A stretch of 64,000 nucleotides of DNA from Carya illinoinensis (GCF_018687715.1 NC_056752.1:49520837-49584836); one strand, 5' to 3'; counted from the first letter of the stretch, positions 39,089 to 51,720 are shown. The notes: generated by a model from the letters alone, not told the origin. Numbers and translations: made by a program.

Positions 39089-39262
39089 AGAGCAATACTA
39101 CGTACAGTCGTGGAATTGCAAACGCCGTGTAATCGTTTTGAAAAAGAATGGGGTCTACGATTAAAAAGTTAGTTTTTTTTTCATGTGGGTCCATATTAAT
39201 TTATTTTTTTCAAAGCGACTACACGCCGCTTGCACAACCACGACTGCAAATATCATTTCTCT
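39089..39262. mobile_element. MITE with about 47-bp terminal inverted repeats
   Basis: The left arm AGAGCAATACTACGTACAGT followed by CGTGGAATTGCAAACG pairs with the right arm, which reverse complements to AGAGAAATGATATTTGCAGT followed by CGTGGTTGTGCAAGCG. Roughly three quarters of positions match. Flanked by T-runs that hide any target duplication. Confidence 0.7.
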
Positions 39263-40547
39263 TTTTTTTTTTAAATAAATTAAAAAAAAAAAAAAAAAAA
39301 AAAAAGGAGAAGAAGAAAAGGAAAAAAAAAAAGGGTTATTGAGGTGAAAGATTTTATAGCTAGGCTGCAAGTTCTGATTATGTTGGAAAATGATTTAGAA
39401 GTAACGCTCTATCAATAGAAAGGAAAAGGATATATATATATATATAAACTGTCATGCATGTCGAGAATAAAGGATACATGGCGTTACGTATAAACAGAGA
39501 AGGATTAATGTGTTCTTTTTTCTGTTTTGCTTTGCTCTGCAAGTTCTCTTGATATTATCGAGAGCAGAACTTTAATGTTGGAATGGATGTGATATTATCG
39601 ATGGTGGAACAGAAGAAAGATATTGCAGTGTTGGCTTCCGAGGATGCACATAGAACAAACAATCCACGGCACAACCTTAAACTTGTTTACTAGCCTGTAT
39701 TTCCTTCCCAATGAAGACCTACAGTGTACGATTCGCACGAAAAGTAAGCCCACTTCTATTCAAGCACAGAACCTTATCCCCAGAGCCTAACACGTGATCT
39801 GATGCCTCAAACCTGGCAGGCTCGATTTCCTAGTCCTGCCACTGTCTAGTGTCTACGTCCTACACATCTTTGTTTTTCGAGGATAACAACGAAACTGATC
39901 GGTACTCGTGTGGTAGATAGATACCTGATCATCAGGTGTGATCGCATGCATGGATCTGTTACAACGGTTAATTCTTAGATTCTCTCACTCGGATTCCTCT
40001 TCGAAAAGTTGAGCTCAGACAGTAGAATTAAAGATGAACAGAAAAGTTAATTTGGTGCATTACTCGAATTAATTAGCAGCATGTTACCGTTGGAATCGAA
40101 GTGCAAAGTTTTTGAGAACCTTGAATGTCCCAAATGCGTGAAAGATCGATGTTGAGAAGATCATCTACGTTATTTTTAACCCTTAATTAGATGGATATAG
40201 CTGGGATGCATTTGAGCATTATAAGTTGGGAAAAGTGTGAAAATCTTACCATTTATTGCATCATGCTTACATTATAAATGACTTGATCTAATGTGCTTAA
40301 ATAATTAAAGATGGTCAAATGATATCTGTATCTTCCATCAAAGAAAATTAATCATCATAATTATAGCAAGAAAGAACCCCTCTCTCAATGGCTCACCATT
40401 AGGTAAACGAACAGAAACCTTTGCCTTAATCAGAAAGTACCATAAGTCCCATTAATCTCATCCTGATGATTTTTTTTTTTTTTTAAAGTTTAGTAAAAAT
40501 AACGAAAGGTGCTAGGAGGGTAGAAGATTGATGGAATAAATCAAGAT
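39263..40547. other. Intergenic, no recognised gene
   Basis: A/T-rich with an A-run of about 24 at 39281-39304. Nothing that supports a gene or RNA. Confidence 0.4.
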
Positions 40548-40748
40548 AAGTGTTATAGATATTAAAAAAAAAAAATTACATAAAAGTAAATCCACAAACT
40601 GACATGACTTTAAAAAAATAATGAAATGTGACTTCATATGATTCGTTAGATATACTTTACACTAAAAGTAACTATCTGACATATTGTATCAAGCAGTGTG
40701 AGTTTGTGGATTTACTTTTATATAATTTTTTGGTAGCTAAAATATTTC
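40548..40748. mobile_element. MITE with AAAGTAAATCCACAAACT arms
   Basis: ATAAAAGTAAATCCACAAAC at about 40581 is matched by its near-perfect reverse complement at about 40700-40722. The outer flanks (runs of A, then T with a GGTAGCTA end) also face each other. Matches a family pattern I recall from Fagales. Confidence 0.65.
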
Positions 40749-42523
40749 TTATAAATTAATATAGACTATGAACAGATCCGGAGACAAAATACATATATAT
40801 ATATAAAATCTTTCATACATTATTAATTTTGGGAATTATTAAAAATCTTGGATCAAGACTCAAGAGAGACACAAAAGTCTAATTATTGCACAAAAGCGAA
40901 CTGTAAACAGTCGAAAAAATGTTGTAAGGATGATTATAATAAGAGTCTTGGAAACAAAAACCGTTTCACGGCCACACAATCCCCTGCCCCCCAACCCCCA
41001 CACAGACATCATTGGAACAACTAATAGTTATCGTAAAAATTGTTGTCTCCAACGACGACCCAACCATAAAATGTACAGGTACTACTACTGATCAGATGTG
41101 TAGAAAGAAGTACCATATTTAACCCAAAAAACAAAAACAAAAACAAAGATAGTTTGAGTAGTGTTATGTAATTTGTGTGTTTCCTCGTAAATTTTAAGTT
41201 GAGAGTCGTTATCACTAGTGACCTTTGACACTTTATGCACGCTCACAAAGGTATGCATGCATAGTGTTAATTTACACCGCGATCAGTTGCATTAACTCTC
41301 TGTGCATCATCACTGATTTTAAGTAAGCATTTTTGAGCTGGATGATAATGAGTAGAGTGGGCATGAAGCACAAGCACCTAATTTTAGGATTCGGCTACAA
41401 AGTAATGAGAAATTATCGATCATAATTTCCTTACCAAACTTGGAAACAAAACCATCCGATCTCATTCGATCGCTAGAAAAACCTTCGTATCTTTGATTTG
41501 TTTCCTTCCAATATTTCACTCAGACTGCCTTTACTCCCTTTAATCACATCCCAAGCAGGTTTTCAGCTGAGTTAGCTTGCTTGGGAACTGAGATCCTATT
41601 TTTGCTTATTATTCCTTGAACACCAATCAAGCTTGAGTTCAAAAGTTCATAACTACCAACATTCAGCACATTGCTTGACCCTTCGGCATATTCTCTCTGT
41701 GAACAAGGCGAAGGTTGGGTTGTACCTGTCCTTGTGGGGTAGAGCTGCTGCAAATGCGTGACAGTCGCGAAAAAATAAAAATAAAAAGGAAAAGTCGTGG
41801 GTGGTGATCCCGAGGTATTGGTGCATCCAGGTCTAAAGTGAGAAACAATTACGACGACAGAACAAAAGCCGCATATCCTCTGAAAAGAGAACGAGGGAGG
41901 TCAAGGAATAAAAACCCTCCTCCCTTCCCCAGTCTTCTTTCAGTTCTTCCGATTTAAAAAGGGGGAGGCTGTGAGCTCTGCCTTTTGCTTGTTATTTGAA
42001 CACAATCGCATGATTAAGTTTTCTAAATTCGAATGACAGAGGATAAAAAGAGGTGCTCGTGCCCTTTAAATTTGCATCTCAATATCACTAAGGAAGCATT
42101 TCAAGCTCCATTTTTAGCTCCATTTTTATCACATAAATGCATGCTTTACTAACAAATCTTTGGAGTTCTAGGAGAAAAAGAAGATTATGATATCCAAATG
42201 AAAAATGGAATAGTATTGGCCAATGTGTAAAGATTTCAAGCAGCAATAGGATATGCTTATTAAAATTAGGAAGGTTAAAACCCATCTATTATGGAGCTCA
42301 CTGTGAGAAGAATTTAATATTCTGCAATCGGAAAAGAAGCCAGACCAAGTCCAATGCAAACAAGGAAAAAATGATGGACTTATAAGCACCACCGGCCACA
42401 TTTTATAGAAACGAAATCAATCATTCATTTCACAAAAACTGAAAATTTTCTTTAGCATACTACAAACCCTGACAGGCAATGGGGTTAACCTTACAGGCAA
42501 TGGGGTTAAATTCACATTTTCTT
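40749..42523. other. Intergenic region 3' of the GIP1-like gene
   Basis: No recognised gene. A minus-strand ORF (about 41753-41544, 69 codons) has a fair acceptor (TTTGCAG) in front of it and moderate complexity, and ends in SAENLLGM. I do not recognise it and found no upstream exon, so I do not call it a gene. The GIP1-like 3' UTR should occupy the part nearest 42523. Confidence 0.4.
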
Positions 42524-45500
42524 TCAGAAGTTGGTTGTCCAATTGAGATGACCCAGTTCGGCCTGTTGATAGGCACCCACCTGTGAACCAGGGGCAGCTG
42601 CAGCCACACCAACCCCGACATTACCACCCATAGCAGGTGCTAAGTGGTGTGGATTAGCAATTGCAGCCGGCTGCGGAGGAGGATGGTACATACCCGGAAA
42701 TTGCATGTGAGAAGATTGTGCAGCAGCTGCATTAAAGGAAGCATGACCTGTGTGGGATGGCATATATGCACCATGGGGTGATTGCGCTGGCATGTTGTAG
42801 TATGGAGTGGATTGCATACCCGGAAGCTCCCTTGGGTTTTGAATCCAATGCATACCCGGAAGCTCCCTTGGGTTTTGAATCCAAATTTCAGATGCCTCGG
42901 CCTGCCATGTCAATATTGAATAAAAAGAAATTATATTATTTTTTTTAGCAAACCAATAGATAAATAATCCGACCAGCCAGATTAATTACATTATAAACCC
43001 GTTCAAATACAATTAAAAAAAACAGAGATGCATTAAAACAACTCCCGAATGTACAACAGCCCGAGTTTATTTGATTAAAAATTCACACCAAAAGATGAAA
43101 GGAGAAATCTACGCACGCCAAAAGTCAAGGTCAATCCTCAGTGGACGTCTCTAATCCAAGGACATGTGAGATTGTAGATCAATAAATACAAAATAAATAA
43201 AAAATCATATCCACTGAACATTTTACAAAATTCAAATCTCTATGGCATGAGCCTAATTAGATGCCCAGCAAATTTGATAATACAAAGCAGAAATATATCA
43301 GGGTCGTGTACGTTACAAAATAGCGTAATAGAGCCTGCAGGCTGTTACGACCAGTTTAATAATTGAGGAAGTCAGGATCCTCACAAGTAGTTAGTACCTA
43401 TATATGAACAGCTAAATGATGACAATCAACCTCAGAAATTTAAATTACCTTTCTTCTCTCTTTTTTATTGGCACTGGGTATCTGGAACAAAGTCTAGACT
43501 AATGCTGAGGGCGCACAGGTTCTCGATAACGAGTTTCCCACAAGTGCATCTCAGGTAATTCAAGATAAAAACTCCCCCAGTCTAATGGTTCCTAGAAATT
43601 GTTTGCACCCAATGATTCAACCTTAGACTTGAAGGAAGCATACCATCAAGACCAACGCTCTTACCACTTGAGCCATCCCTAAATTTACATTATGAGCGCA
43701 AATTTCAGAACCAACCTGCTTCCTTTTTAAATGGTGACATTGGGCACCAATAGGATTCACTTACAACATAGTAGGAAGTGTCTATAAATTACAACCTTAT
43801 CTGGTGTAAATCTCTAGATGAACTCTTTGATACATCATACAAATCCATAGATAAATTAAGCAAGAAATGTAATTTTACCTGCGGATTTGAGACATAAATG
43901 TTGCTATCTTTGTATTTGACTCGAGATGAGTCTTCGAGCCCAGTTGCACCACCAACCACACCAGGAGCATTAATATACCCGGTTGGATTGGTAAAATTCC
44001 CAAACCCTGTGGGATTGCCAGCCAGAACAGGCTTGAACTGTTGAACTCCATACTTCATGCTGCTTGCATTTAGATGTGAACTACCTCCTGACATCAGCAA
44101 GTAACTGCTACCATTTGATGGGTGGGGATAGGCAGGGTTGCTAGAATAGCCAGGCATGGCCATAGGTGAAACATAAAGTGGGGGCAGGAATTGGCGGTAT
44201 GGCAAAAGATTGGCAAAATGGGGAAAATGAACTTGCGGGTACATCTGTGCTACAGATGATTGCTGCTGCTGCTGCTGCTGCTGCTGCTGAACCATGGCAA
44301 TTGTTGATGCAGGGATGCTGTTGGCTGTATGTGAACTTAAAGCCTGTATTCATAAGAGAAAAAAACATTAATTAAACTGGTATCGAATATAAAGATGTTT
44401 GGTAGGTGTGTACAGTACAGGTCATATCAAAAACAGTTCTACATTTCACTTTTAATGTTTATGGCTAAAGAGAAAAGCCCATTACATGAAAACAACACTT
44501 GTATGGGCATAGAACATTAAAGATTATACTTTTTAAGTAATAATCAAAATTTGGGTAACTTAATAAAGTTCTTTAATCATTATTACCAGGGCCAGTGGGC
44601 AATCAATCATTTATGTTTTGTAAAATATTCTCCTTTTTAATTCTATACATGCCCTACAAAAATGAACAGAATATTACAGCCAAAAGCCCCTAAAAGATGA
44701 GAAGTATCCAAGCCGCTCTTGTTCATCCACCAAAATAAACATCTCAACTAAATAAGCATTAATCTATGCATGTCTAACAATAAATAAATTAAATTTACCT
44801 CCTGAGGAGATGGTAAACCCTGGCCCCGCATAGTTTCATCCATTGTGGGTCTAAAATAGGGTATATCATAACCGGTCTGAGGATCATATGCCTGCTAGAA
44901 AACCAATACACATTATAATGGAGGATGATAAGAAGTGAAAGGACATAAATGCCACAGCATCAGTAACATCTAAAATAAAGCCCACCAAATTAGTTAACAT
45001 TAAATGTAAAGTAGAGATTTCACCCCTCCACAGTCAAAATCAAGTTTGGCAGATAAAGCCAGAAATCTAAATCATGAACTCACCGAAAACCCTGGTAGTT
45101 CAGGAGGATCTTGATGCTGTTGCGACTCTGAAGGAGCATAAGATGGACTGTTCTCTCGAACCAATCCAATATCTGCATAATTGTCCAAATTCTGAGGGCT
45201 TGAGGACTCTTTCTCATCAGGCAATTGATGCTCAGAATCCACTACAGAAGCTGGAGAATCAGATCCAGAATTTCTAACTTGGCTATCATGTGCCTCTGCC
45301 AGCCTGCTGCCAGAAGCATCATCGCCAGAAGACTCTGGAGCTGACACCGACAAACTGCTATCACGAATTAACAATTTAACATATTAATATTTGCTAAAGT
45401 AAATTACATACCAAGTGATTAATTGAACATTATATTGAGCTGAGATGATCCCTAAATATTTAGAATGTTGAAATAAATTTTTGAATAAGAGAGTTTCAAG

Positions 45501-48500
45501 ACAAAAAAATCATATTTCAGATGCCCTAATGTTTTCACTGTGCCTTATGTAAATAATTTAGGTTGTGTTTGGATATAAGAATTTGTATTTAGGTTTGAAA
45601 CAAAGTCAAAACAACCTTTTAAGCTTTTCAAAATACTGGATTTGAAGTCATGGTTGATTTAAAATCCAAATATCCAAATTCTAAATACAATCCAAACAAG
45701 AAATTTGAATTTTAAGACCCAAATCCAAATGCTTCTCCCCAAATCCATGCATCCAAACGACAATTATTGAATTATAAAAATAACACCAACCTCATAGCAG
45801 GTTCTACATTTGATTCTTCTGTAGTTCCTACAGCCTGCAGTCCAGCAATAAGATTCCTTGAAGAATCAAACTCTGTCCCAATGCTTCCAAAAGTGAGCCG
45901 ACAGCGATCAGTCTCAGGGACTCGAATATGCTGTGCTATGATCACATTCTGATGCTCATTTATGTTTACACTAGAAAGCTTATCTTGCAACTTAGCAGTT
46001 TCAGAATCCAAATCCTTGGAATTCTCAGCAGAAGGTGAAACAGATTTTGTAGGTGTTCCAATCACCCCAGGGCTACTAACAGTCACCTTTTGGCTTGATT
46101 TAGGTTTCCACTCTATTTTATGATGGGCACCTGCAACAAAAGTTAGGGTCAATTCTCTTCCAAAAGTAAAAATAAGATAGATCCCCCACACCTTCCCCCT
46201 GTTTTTTCTTTACCTGCTAAGGTTCAGATCATTCATTGACGGCTAGTAAAATGGACAACAATTGCCAATAAAGTCAAAAGCACTTCTCAAAGCAAACAAA
46301 CCATCAAATGGAAACAATCAAGGGAATGCACCACAAGAGAAGTTAAGCAGCTACTTTCATGCGTTAATCATTAATCAAAATGTTACAACACCCTGCAATA
46401 CCTGAGAGCATAATGGTGCATAGATAATGCATCATAAAAAAGGAATAATATAAAACATTTTCTGTTGGAGAAAAATGCCAGATAAAAGAAATTTTTTCTT
46501 CAGGAGAAAAAGTAACAAAAAATGAATCTTCCCATCCAATGCCATATCATTGACAGTATTAGCTGTAAGCAGCTTACCCAATTGGGCTTTGCTACAGATA
46601 GAACTTAAGCTTTCCATGCTCCAAACAAATAAAACCAAAAAATAAGCTACTTAAGTTTTCTATACACACTGTAAAGCTAACTTTCTTGAACAGGCTCTAC
46701 TAAACCACAAGCATTAGAACAAGCTTTAACCTGGGTCTTAGATTACCCCAATTTTTCATGACACTTTGACCAGCACACCATTAAAAGGGTAGTGATAGGG
46801 TTACTACCCTATTACTACCCATCTACTACCCAAGTTCATTTCAAGTTTTTTTTTTTTTTTTAATCATTTTCTTTTAAGTATTTTTTTAACATCCTTGATC
46901 ACTAAGAAAAAATTAAAAAAATATATAACTTTACTAATACTCACGTCCTTAATCATTAAATAAATAAATAAATAATTAAAAAAAATGAAATACAAAAAGA
47001 GTAGTAGATGGGTAGTAGTATGGTAGTAACCCTATCATTATTCCCATTAAAAAAAAACCTACTATAATTTTCATCCAGTTATCAAAATCAAGGAAACCAA
47101 GATAACTTCACTTTCCAGGAGCATTTAGTGTAAAAAAAGGCTCAATTATTACAATTCTACCTTTTTGATGACCCGCAGGTTGTTGATGTGGCCTGCCACT
47201 ATATTGGTTGCTTAAGAATGATCTGCTTACGGACATGCTGGCAATAACAGAATCAGTTTCAGTTGTTTGGTTGAGGTCGTCAGTTCTCGAAATGGCATTG
47301 AGAGGTCGTGATGCTTCTGTAGAACCATCCTTTCCCAAAAGTGACTTTGAGAAAGAACTACTAAGCACAGTGGACATTTTGACAGAGTTGTCAGAATGCT
47401 GTCTGCGAACACCAACAACACCAACTTCCCGTTTAATAGCTCCAACAGTGCCTGAAGACCTGGAATCTGGAGATGGCACATGAACTGGATCTGTGGAAGA
47501 GGAATACACCCCAATAGCAGAACTGCCTGATGCCAGAATTGCAGGATTTGGTTGGGAGTTGTTTGACTTTGCTGCTTGCACCCGCAAATTTGGGCTGGGA
47601 ACTGACGCCTGCTTTTCCTCTAGTACCTTCCCATCACTGTCCCTTGAACTGGCATCTCGAGCATGTCTAGGGTGTGAATCAACCGGCCCATTCAAAGTCT
47701 GAGATGAACTCCGTCCACCAGGAGGCTTCTGGCTGCCTGAGGTTCCTGTAAAGCTGCTGTAAGAGCATTACAAGGACCATATATCAACATCATGATTTTG
47801 CAGTGCAGCAGATGTGCTTAAGTCAGGTAATGCTTCACTCCATCTCCTTCACAACACTTTTCAAATTCACTGTCCTCAAAATCTACTTCTCCCTCAAAAA
47901 GGACCCACATTTTTTTTGTTATTGATTACTTATAAAAAAAAATTGTTATTGATTATTTTTCTCATCCCTCTACTTTTTGGCCAAACACCTAAAACCATGA
48001 TCTCCCTTTGTGCTTTTATTGCATTTTATCAAATTTAGCATATTTAAAAAGGAACCATAAAGATCAAGTGATATTGGTGTTTTCTGTCTTAAAAAACAAG
48101 GAACATAGCTAGGAGACCGACTGTCACAGATAATCTGGACATGCGGTCAATAGGTTCTTTGATCAACATACTGCTATATTTAATGGTGGGTGGGGCACAA
48201 ATACAGAACTAAGAGTATTTATGGGGAGAAAAGAATAAAAATAATTTGAAGTATTACTTATAAAAAAATAATAATAATAATTTGAAGTATTACTTATAAA
48301 AAAATAATAATAATAATTTGAAGTATAGAATATTACCCCTTTGTAGGAACATTTGGTATCACTTTCTCATTGGTAGATCTTGTACGTTGTGGTGAAGTAG
48401 GCTTCACCTCTTTCTCCGTGTTTTGATTAACTCTGTTATCTCTCACAACACAGAACTTGATGCCTGCACTCGGCAAGAATCTACCGATCAACAAGTAGTC

Positions 48501-51500
48501 CATGGCACACTAAACAGAGGCAACAAAAGCAGTGATCCGTTTCCATAAATATCTGGGGGGTGCGTGAAACCTCATACATAAATATGTAAAAAACGTACAA
48601 CGAAACCGTAAAGATGCGTGAGATGCATAACAAGAAAAGCAAAGCTGGATAAATATTTTGGATGTAGCAAGTATAAAGTACCATAAGTATGACAGGAAAT
48701 ATTAGTGCAAGAACATAAAAACAATACTAGGAAAGGGATCCATCAAAGCTCACTCCAAACTTTTTTTATTGGAGCCACTCTAAACTAATTAATACTTATC
48801 ACTTCAGTTGTTAGTACTCCACTCATGCTGGAAGCACGTTTACCATTCACCTAACAGTGAACTTAGCCTTTCAAAATTATTAATCTAACAGTATGTTTAT
48901 AGGTAATCAACCATTATATTTGATGAGTTCACTTAATTCAGAAAGATGTACACGCGTGTATAGCAAAACTAGAAATTGTAAAATCAGAAATTGGCAACGT
49001 AATGTGTTTTACACTTATATACCATGTAAAATTGTAAAGTCAGCATCGCACCGGACTGTTAATTAGAAATATATATATATAAAATAAAAATAAAAATAAA
49101 ACCAAAGAGAAGGGATAGGTAGGAAGCTTATTTGCCAACACTAAACTGAAAGTGGAGCACCCAGTCTAAAGAATTGTCATCAGCACTACAACTGAACAAA
49201 GCAGTACCTTGTCTGCATTGATTATCAAAAAAAAAGATTATCAACACTAAAACAGAAAAAGAGGAGTACCTTGTCTTAAATTAAGAGGTAAAACATTCCG
49301 TGTATAGCCTCCTCTTCGGACATTACGATGAGAATGTGTAGAAAATTTTATCTCTTGACCAACATTCTCAAAATGCCTATGTGGATCCACAGAGTCCTTG
49401 TAACCAGTACTCTACATGCACAAACAGCTGTTGATAAGATGTTACTTGGCACAAGATTTCTCCTAAAAAATTAATAATTCAACTAAAAAAGAAAATAGAA
49501 CAAAACTATGTGAGGTACAAACAATAATAACTATCCTAAAATATGTCATGGGGAAAAATGAAGATAACAAAACAATATCTAAAGCATCCTTAACTCATAG
49601 ACAAATTTTCTTTTCTAGGCCCATATAGAAGTTTTTCATCAAAGAAGAAAAACAGCCCACAGAGGAAGGAGCTTTTTTGGAAGACAATGGACGAAAATAA
49701 TCATAAGAAAAATGTCATGAGGAATAAAAAAACATTCAAGGATAAAAAAGTGCCCCAAAAATATACACACTTTTATAGGTATAACCATGAAAAACATGTT
49801 GCCTCAAGGATAAATGTCTAATCCTATTATGGTAGCAAATGTAAAACATAGGATAATCTGCACATGCCTTCAGTCTCCTCATAGAGAACCATGGCATTTT
49901 CCCCAAACTTAACAACCAAAAAATGAAAATAAAGAAAAAAATAATCATAATTGGATCATAGAAGACCAAAAACAAATAGAAAGTGATGCAAGAAACTGGA
50001 ACAGGAATTAGCTAAAAAAAAGTTTATACCTCCTTTTTCTTCTCTCTTTTCCTCCTCACCTCATGAAATGGATCTGAGTAAAAATTAGAACATAAGTACA
50101 TTGCATTAAAACATGAATAAAATTATATAAAAGCATGCTAAAAAGTTCACAGTACATGGCCAATAAACTATAGCTCTATAAAAGAGAGGAAATGCCATAA
50201 AAATTTGTAAAGTTCACACCTCCAAGAGGTCATCTGCAATGGTAACTGGTCACGTCAAAACTTGCCCAAAAAATTAAGTCATTACAAATAAATGGATTTT
50301 TTTTCAATTGATTTTTTTTTTTTTTTTTATTTATGTTGGGGAACCTCTCCAAGGCAAGGCCCTTCGGACCCACCCATGCATAGTAAACCCTGATCCCGTG
50401 CACCGCACTCTCGAAAGTTTCCCTACACGAAACTGATTAAATCGCTGACTTTTCACCAGGGGGTATAGCCCCAAATGATTGTTTACACCCATGAGCTGTT
50501 GAAACTTAGACCTTGAAGGGAGTGATACTCCAAGACCAAGGCCTTCACCACTAGTAACACCACGTAACCTCCAAAGCAAGATTATAAAGTAGAGAAATTA
50601 CACCCATGACAGTTGGTCAGGACCAATTCCAATAATTTGCAAACTTTCTAATGAATTGTAATTCAGGAACAATCTATCGCATCGTGTTAGAGACGAAGTA
50701 TTTTACAATATTAATTCCAACACACTTGGAAAATCAAGAAAATTCCTTCCATCACTTTCCTCTGCGAGTCTTTAGTATTGGCTGCAAAATCATCCTACCC
50801 TACATTACACACTCCTTGGTTAGCAGCACATTGTGTGACATGGGTAAGGCTAGGTCTATGTAAGGTCTCTCTCGGATATCATGAAGTGAAAGACAACCAA
50901 TCCAAAGTATTATCTATTTTTCTACAATTATTAAGCAAGAAGATTAATGATAATAGGACTTGTGAACGAGTTTAAAACAAAAATGATTAAACAAGACTAA
51001 TAACGAGGGCATAACTAACAATGCCCGTCAAACATACCTGAAGCAGAGTATCATTCACATACTGAAAGTGGCAGTGGGTAGTTTATGTGCCAAAAAAAAA
51101 AAAAAATCATATCGGTACTAAAGAGCCAAACTTTACAAAAACATAGCCTGTCGTCAGTCCAAAACCCAAATTCAAAGCTTGGTTATCAATGAAATAACAA
51201 TCTCCATTGATTTGAAACCCATCAAAAATCAAAGAAAAAACGCTAACGATCCAAAACAAACAAAATCAAGACAAATGTGAACCAATAACACCTTTAAACT
51301 CCCCAGAAAAAGTCAATATACACAACCTTAACCAACTTCTAAGATCAAAAAATCAGCGAAAGAACAAAAACCCATTAAGCAAAAGAAAAACACAAACCAA
51401 GACAGACACAGCGACAGCCAGTATGAGCCCTACCTTGGTTGAGCAATTTCTGTGCGGTTTCATTAGGATCCATGTTAGTTTCCTTCAGGACCGCATAGAT

Positions 51501-51614
51501 ATCCAATTCAGAGTGATTGCCCACAATTTCCTTGATTGATTGGATGGTCTTGCGCACACGCGCAGAAAGTAACTGAGTTTCACCGCCCTCGACTGCCGAG
51601 CCGCCAGAGACCAT
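42524..51614 (-). CDS. GIP1L: GBF-interacting protein 1-like (DUF1296)
   Basis: Ten exons on the minus strand: 51614-51434, 50073-50030, 49411-49270, 48463-48337, 47756-47161, 46130-45791, 45354-45084, 44891-44799, 44343-43879 and 42901-42524. All borders are GT-AG, phases agree, and the sum is 2,637 nt (878 aa plus stop). Residues about 15-75 carry the DUF1296/UBA-like domain (RVRKTIQSIKEIVG...MDPNETAQKLLNQDPFHEVRR), the defining block of GIP1. Arabidopsis GIP1 binds G-box bZIP factors and raises their DNA binding. The rest is low-complexity Ser/Pro-rich, with ten glutamines at about 617-626 and a Met/Pro/Tyr-rich tail ending LGHLNWTTNF. A 12-residue segment (WIQNPRELPGMH) is duplicated in exon 10. 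Exons 5 and 8 have tandem NAG acceptors, so lengths may vary by one residue. No lesion seen. Confidence 0.93.
42815..42886 (-). repeat. In-frame 36-bp tandem duplication in GIP1-like exon 10
   Basis: CATACCCGGAAGCTCCCTTG recurs exactly 36 bp apart (42815 and 42851). It encodes two copies of WIQNPRELPGM. The near identity of the copies points to a recent event. Confidence 0.95.
43461..43681 (-). mobile_element. tRNA-derived SINE, copy 1 (intron 9 of GIP1-like)
   Basis: Read on the minus strand it starts AGGGATGGCTCAAGTGGTAA. TGGCTCAAGTGG fits the pol III A-box consensus (TRGYNNARNNGG), and GGTTGAATCATT about 40 bp on resembles a B-box. Internal blocks (GGTCTTG, CTTCAAGTCTAAG, GGTGCAAACAAT) are shared with the copy at 50312-50572. 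The 3' end runs into a short T-run on the plus strand. Confidence 0.65.
44256..44288 (-). repeat. CAG repeat coding for polyglutamine in GIP1-like
   Basis: Ten consecutive CAG-type codons (plus-strand CTG repeat), giving ten glutamines right after the dipeptide MV in exon 9. A likely length polymorphism. Confidence 0.95.
45558..45762. mobile_element. MITE in intron 6 of GIP1-like
   Basis: The ends are inverted repeats: GTGTTTGGATATAAG on the left and, from the right, GTCGTTTGGATGCATG. Internally ATTTGGATTT/AAATCCAAAT motifs recur on both strands. No coding. Target duplication unclear. Confidence 0.55.
46787..47044. mobile_element. 258-bp hAT-type MITE in intron 5 of GIP1-like
   Basis: About 45-bp terminal inverted repeats: the left contains TGATAGGGTTACTACCCTAT then ACTACCCATCTACTACC, and the right reverse complements to TGATAGGGTTACTACCATAC then ACTACCCATCTACTAC. 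The element is flanked on both sides by CATTAAAA (46779-46786 and 47045-47052), an 8-bp duplication as expected for hAT. The interior is A/T-rich and non-coding. Confidence 0.85.
48241..48325. repeat. 36-bp tandem repeat in intron 4 of GIP1-like
   Basis: ATAATTTGAAGTAT starts at 48241, 48277 and 48313, a period of exactly 36 bp. It ends 12 bp from the exon 4 donor. Confidence 0.9.
50312..50572 (-). mobile_element. tRNA-derived SINE, copy 2 (intron 1 of GIP1-like)
   Basis: On the minus strand it reads TAGTGGTGAAGGCCTTGGTC, then CTCCCTTCAAGGTCTAAG and GGGTGTAAACAATCATT. It ends in an A-tail seen as the T-run at 50312-50328. It shares its order of blocks with copy 1 but is clearly diverged from it. 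Both copies lie on the gene's sense strand. Confidence 0.65.
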
Positions 51615-51720
51615 CTCAAACTCTGTCGGAGAGAAACCCTAAAAACCCCCGCCGCCAAAAATAAAAATCAACAAAATATTACGTTATTTACGTAAAATAT
51701 ATACGCATAGATAGCAATCA
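51615..51720 (-). promoter_or_regulatory. GIP1-like core promoter and leader
   Basis: On the minus strand a TATA-like GTATATATTTTA (about 51693-51706) is followed by a GC-rich stretch and TTAGGGTTTC (51635-51644), a telo-box (AAACCCTAA) of the kind common in broadly expressed plant genes. A second telo-box-like TTAGGGTTTT lies on the plus strand at about 51752. The leader would be only about 50-70 nt. Confidence 0.5.

Noticed and set aside
41544..41753. Possible terminal exon of an unknown gene (69 codons, minus)
   Set aside because: It has a plausible acceptor but no recognisable upstream exon or family; kept only as a remark.
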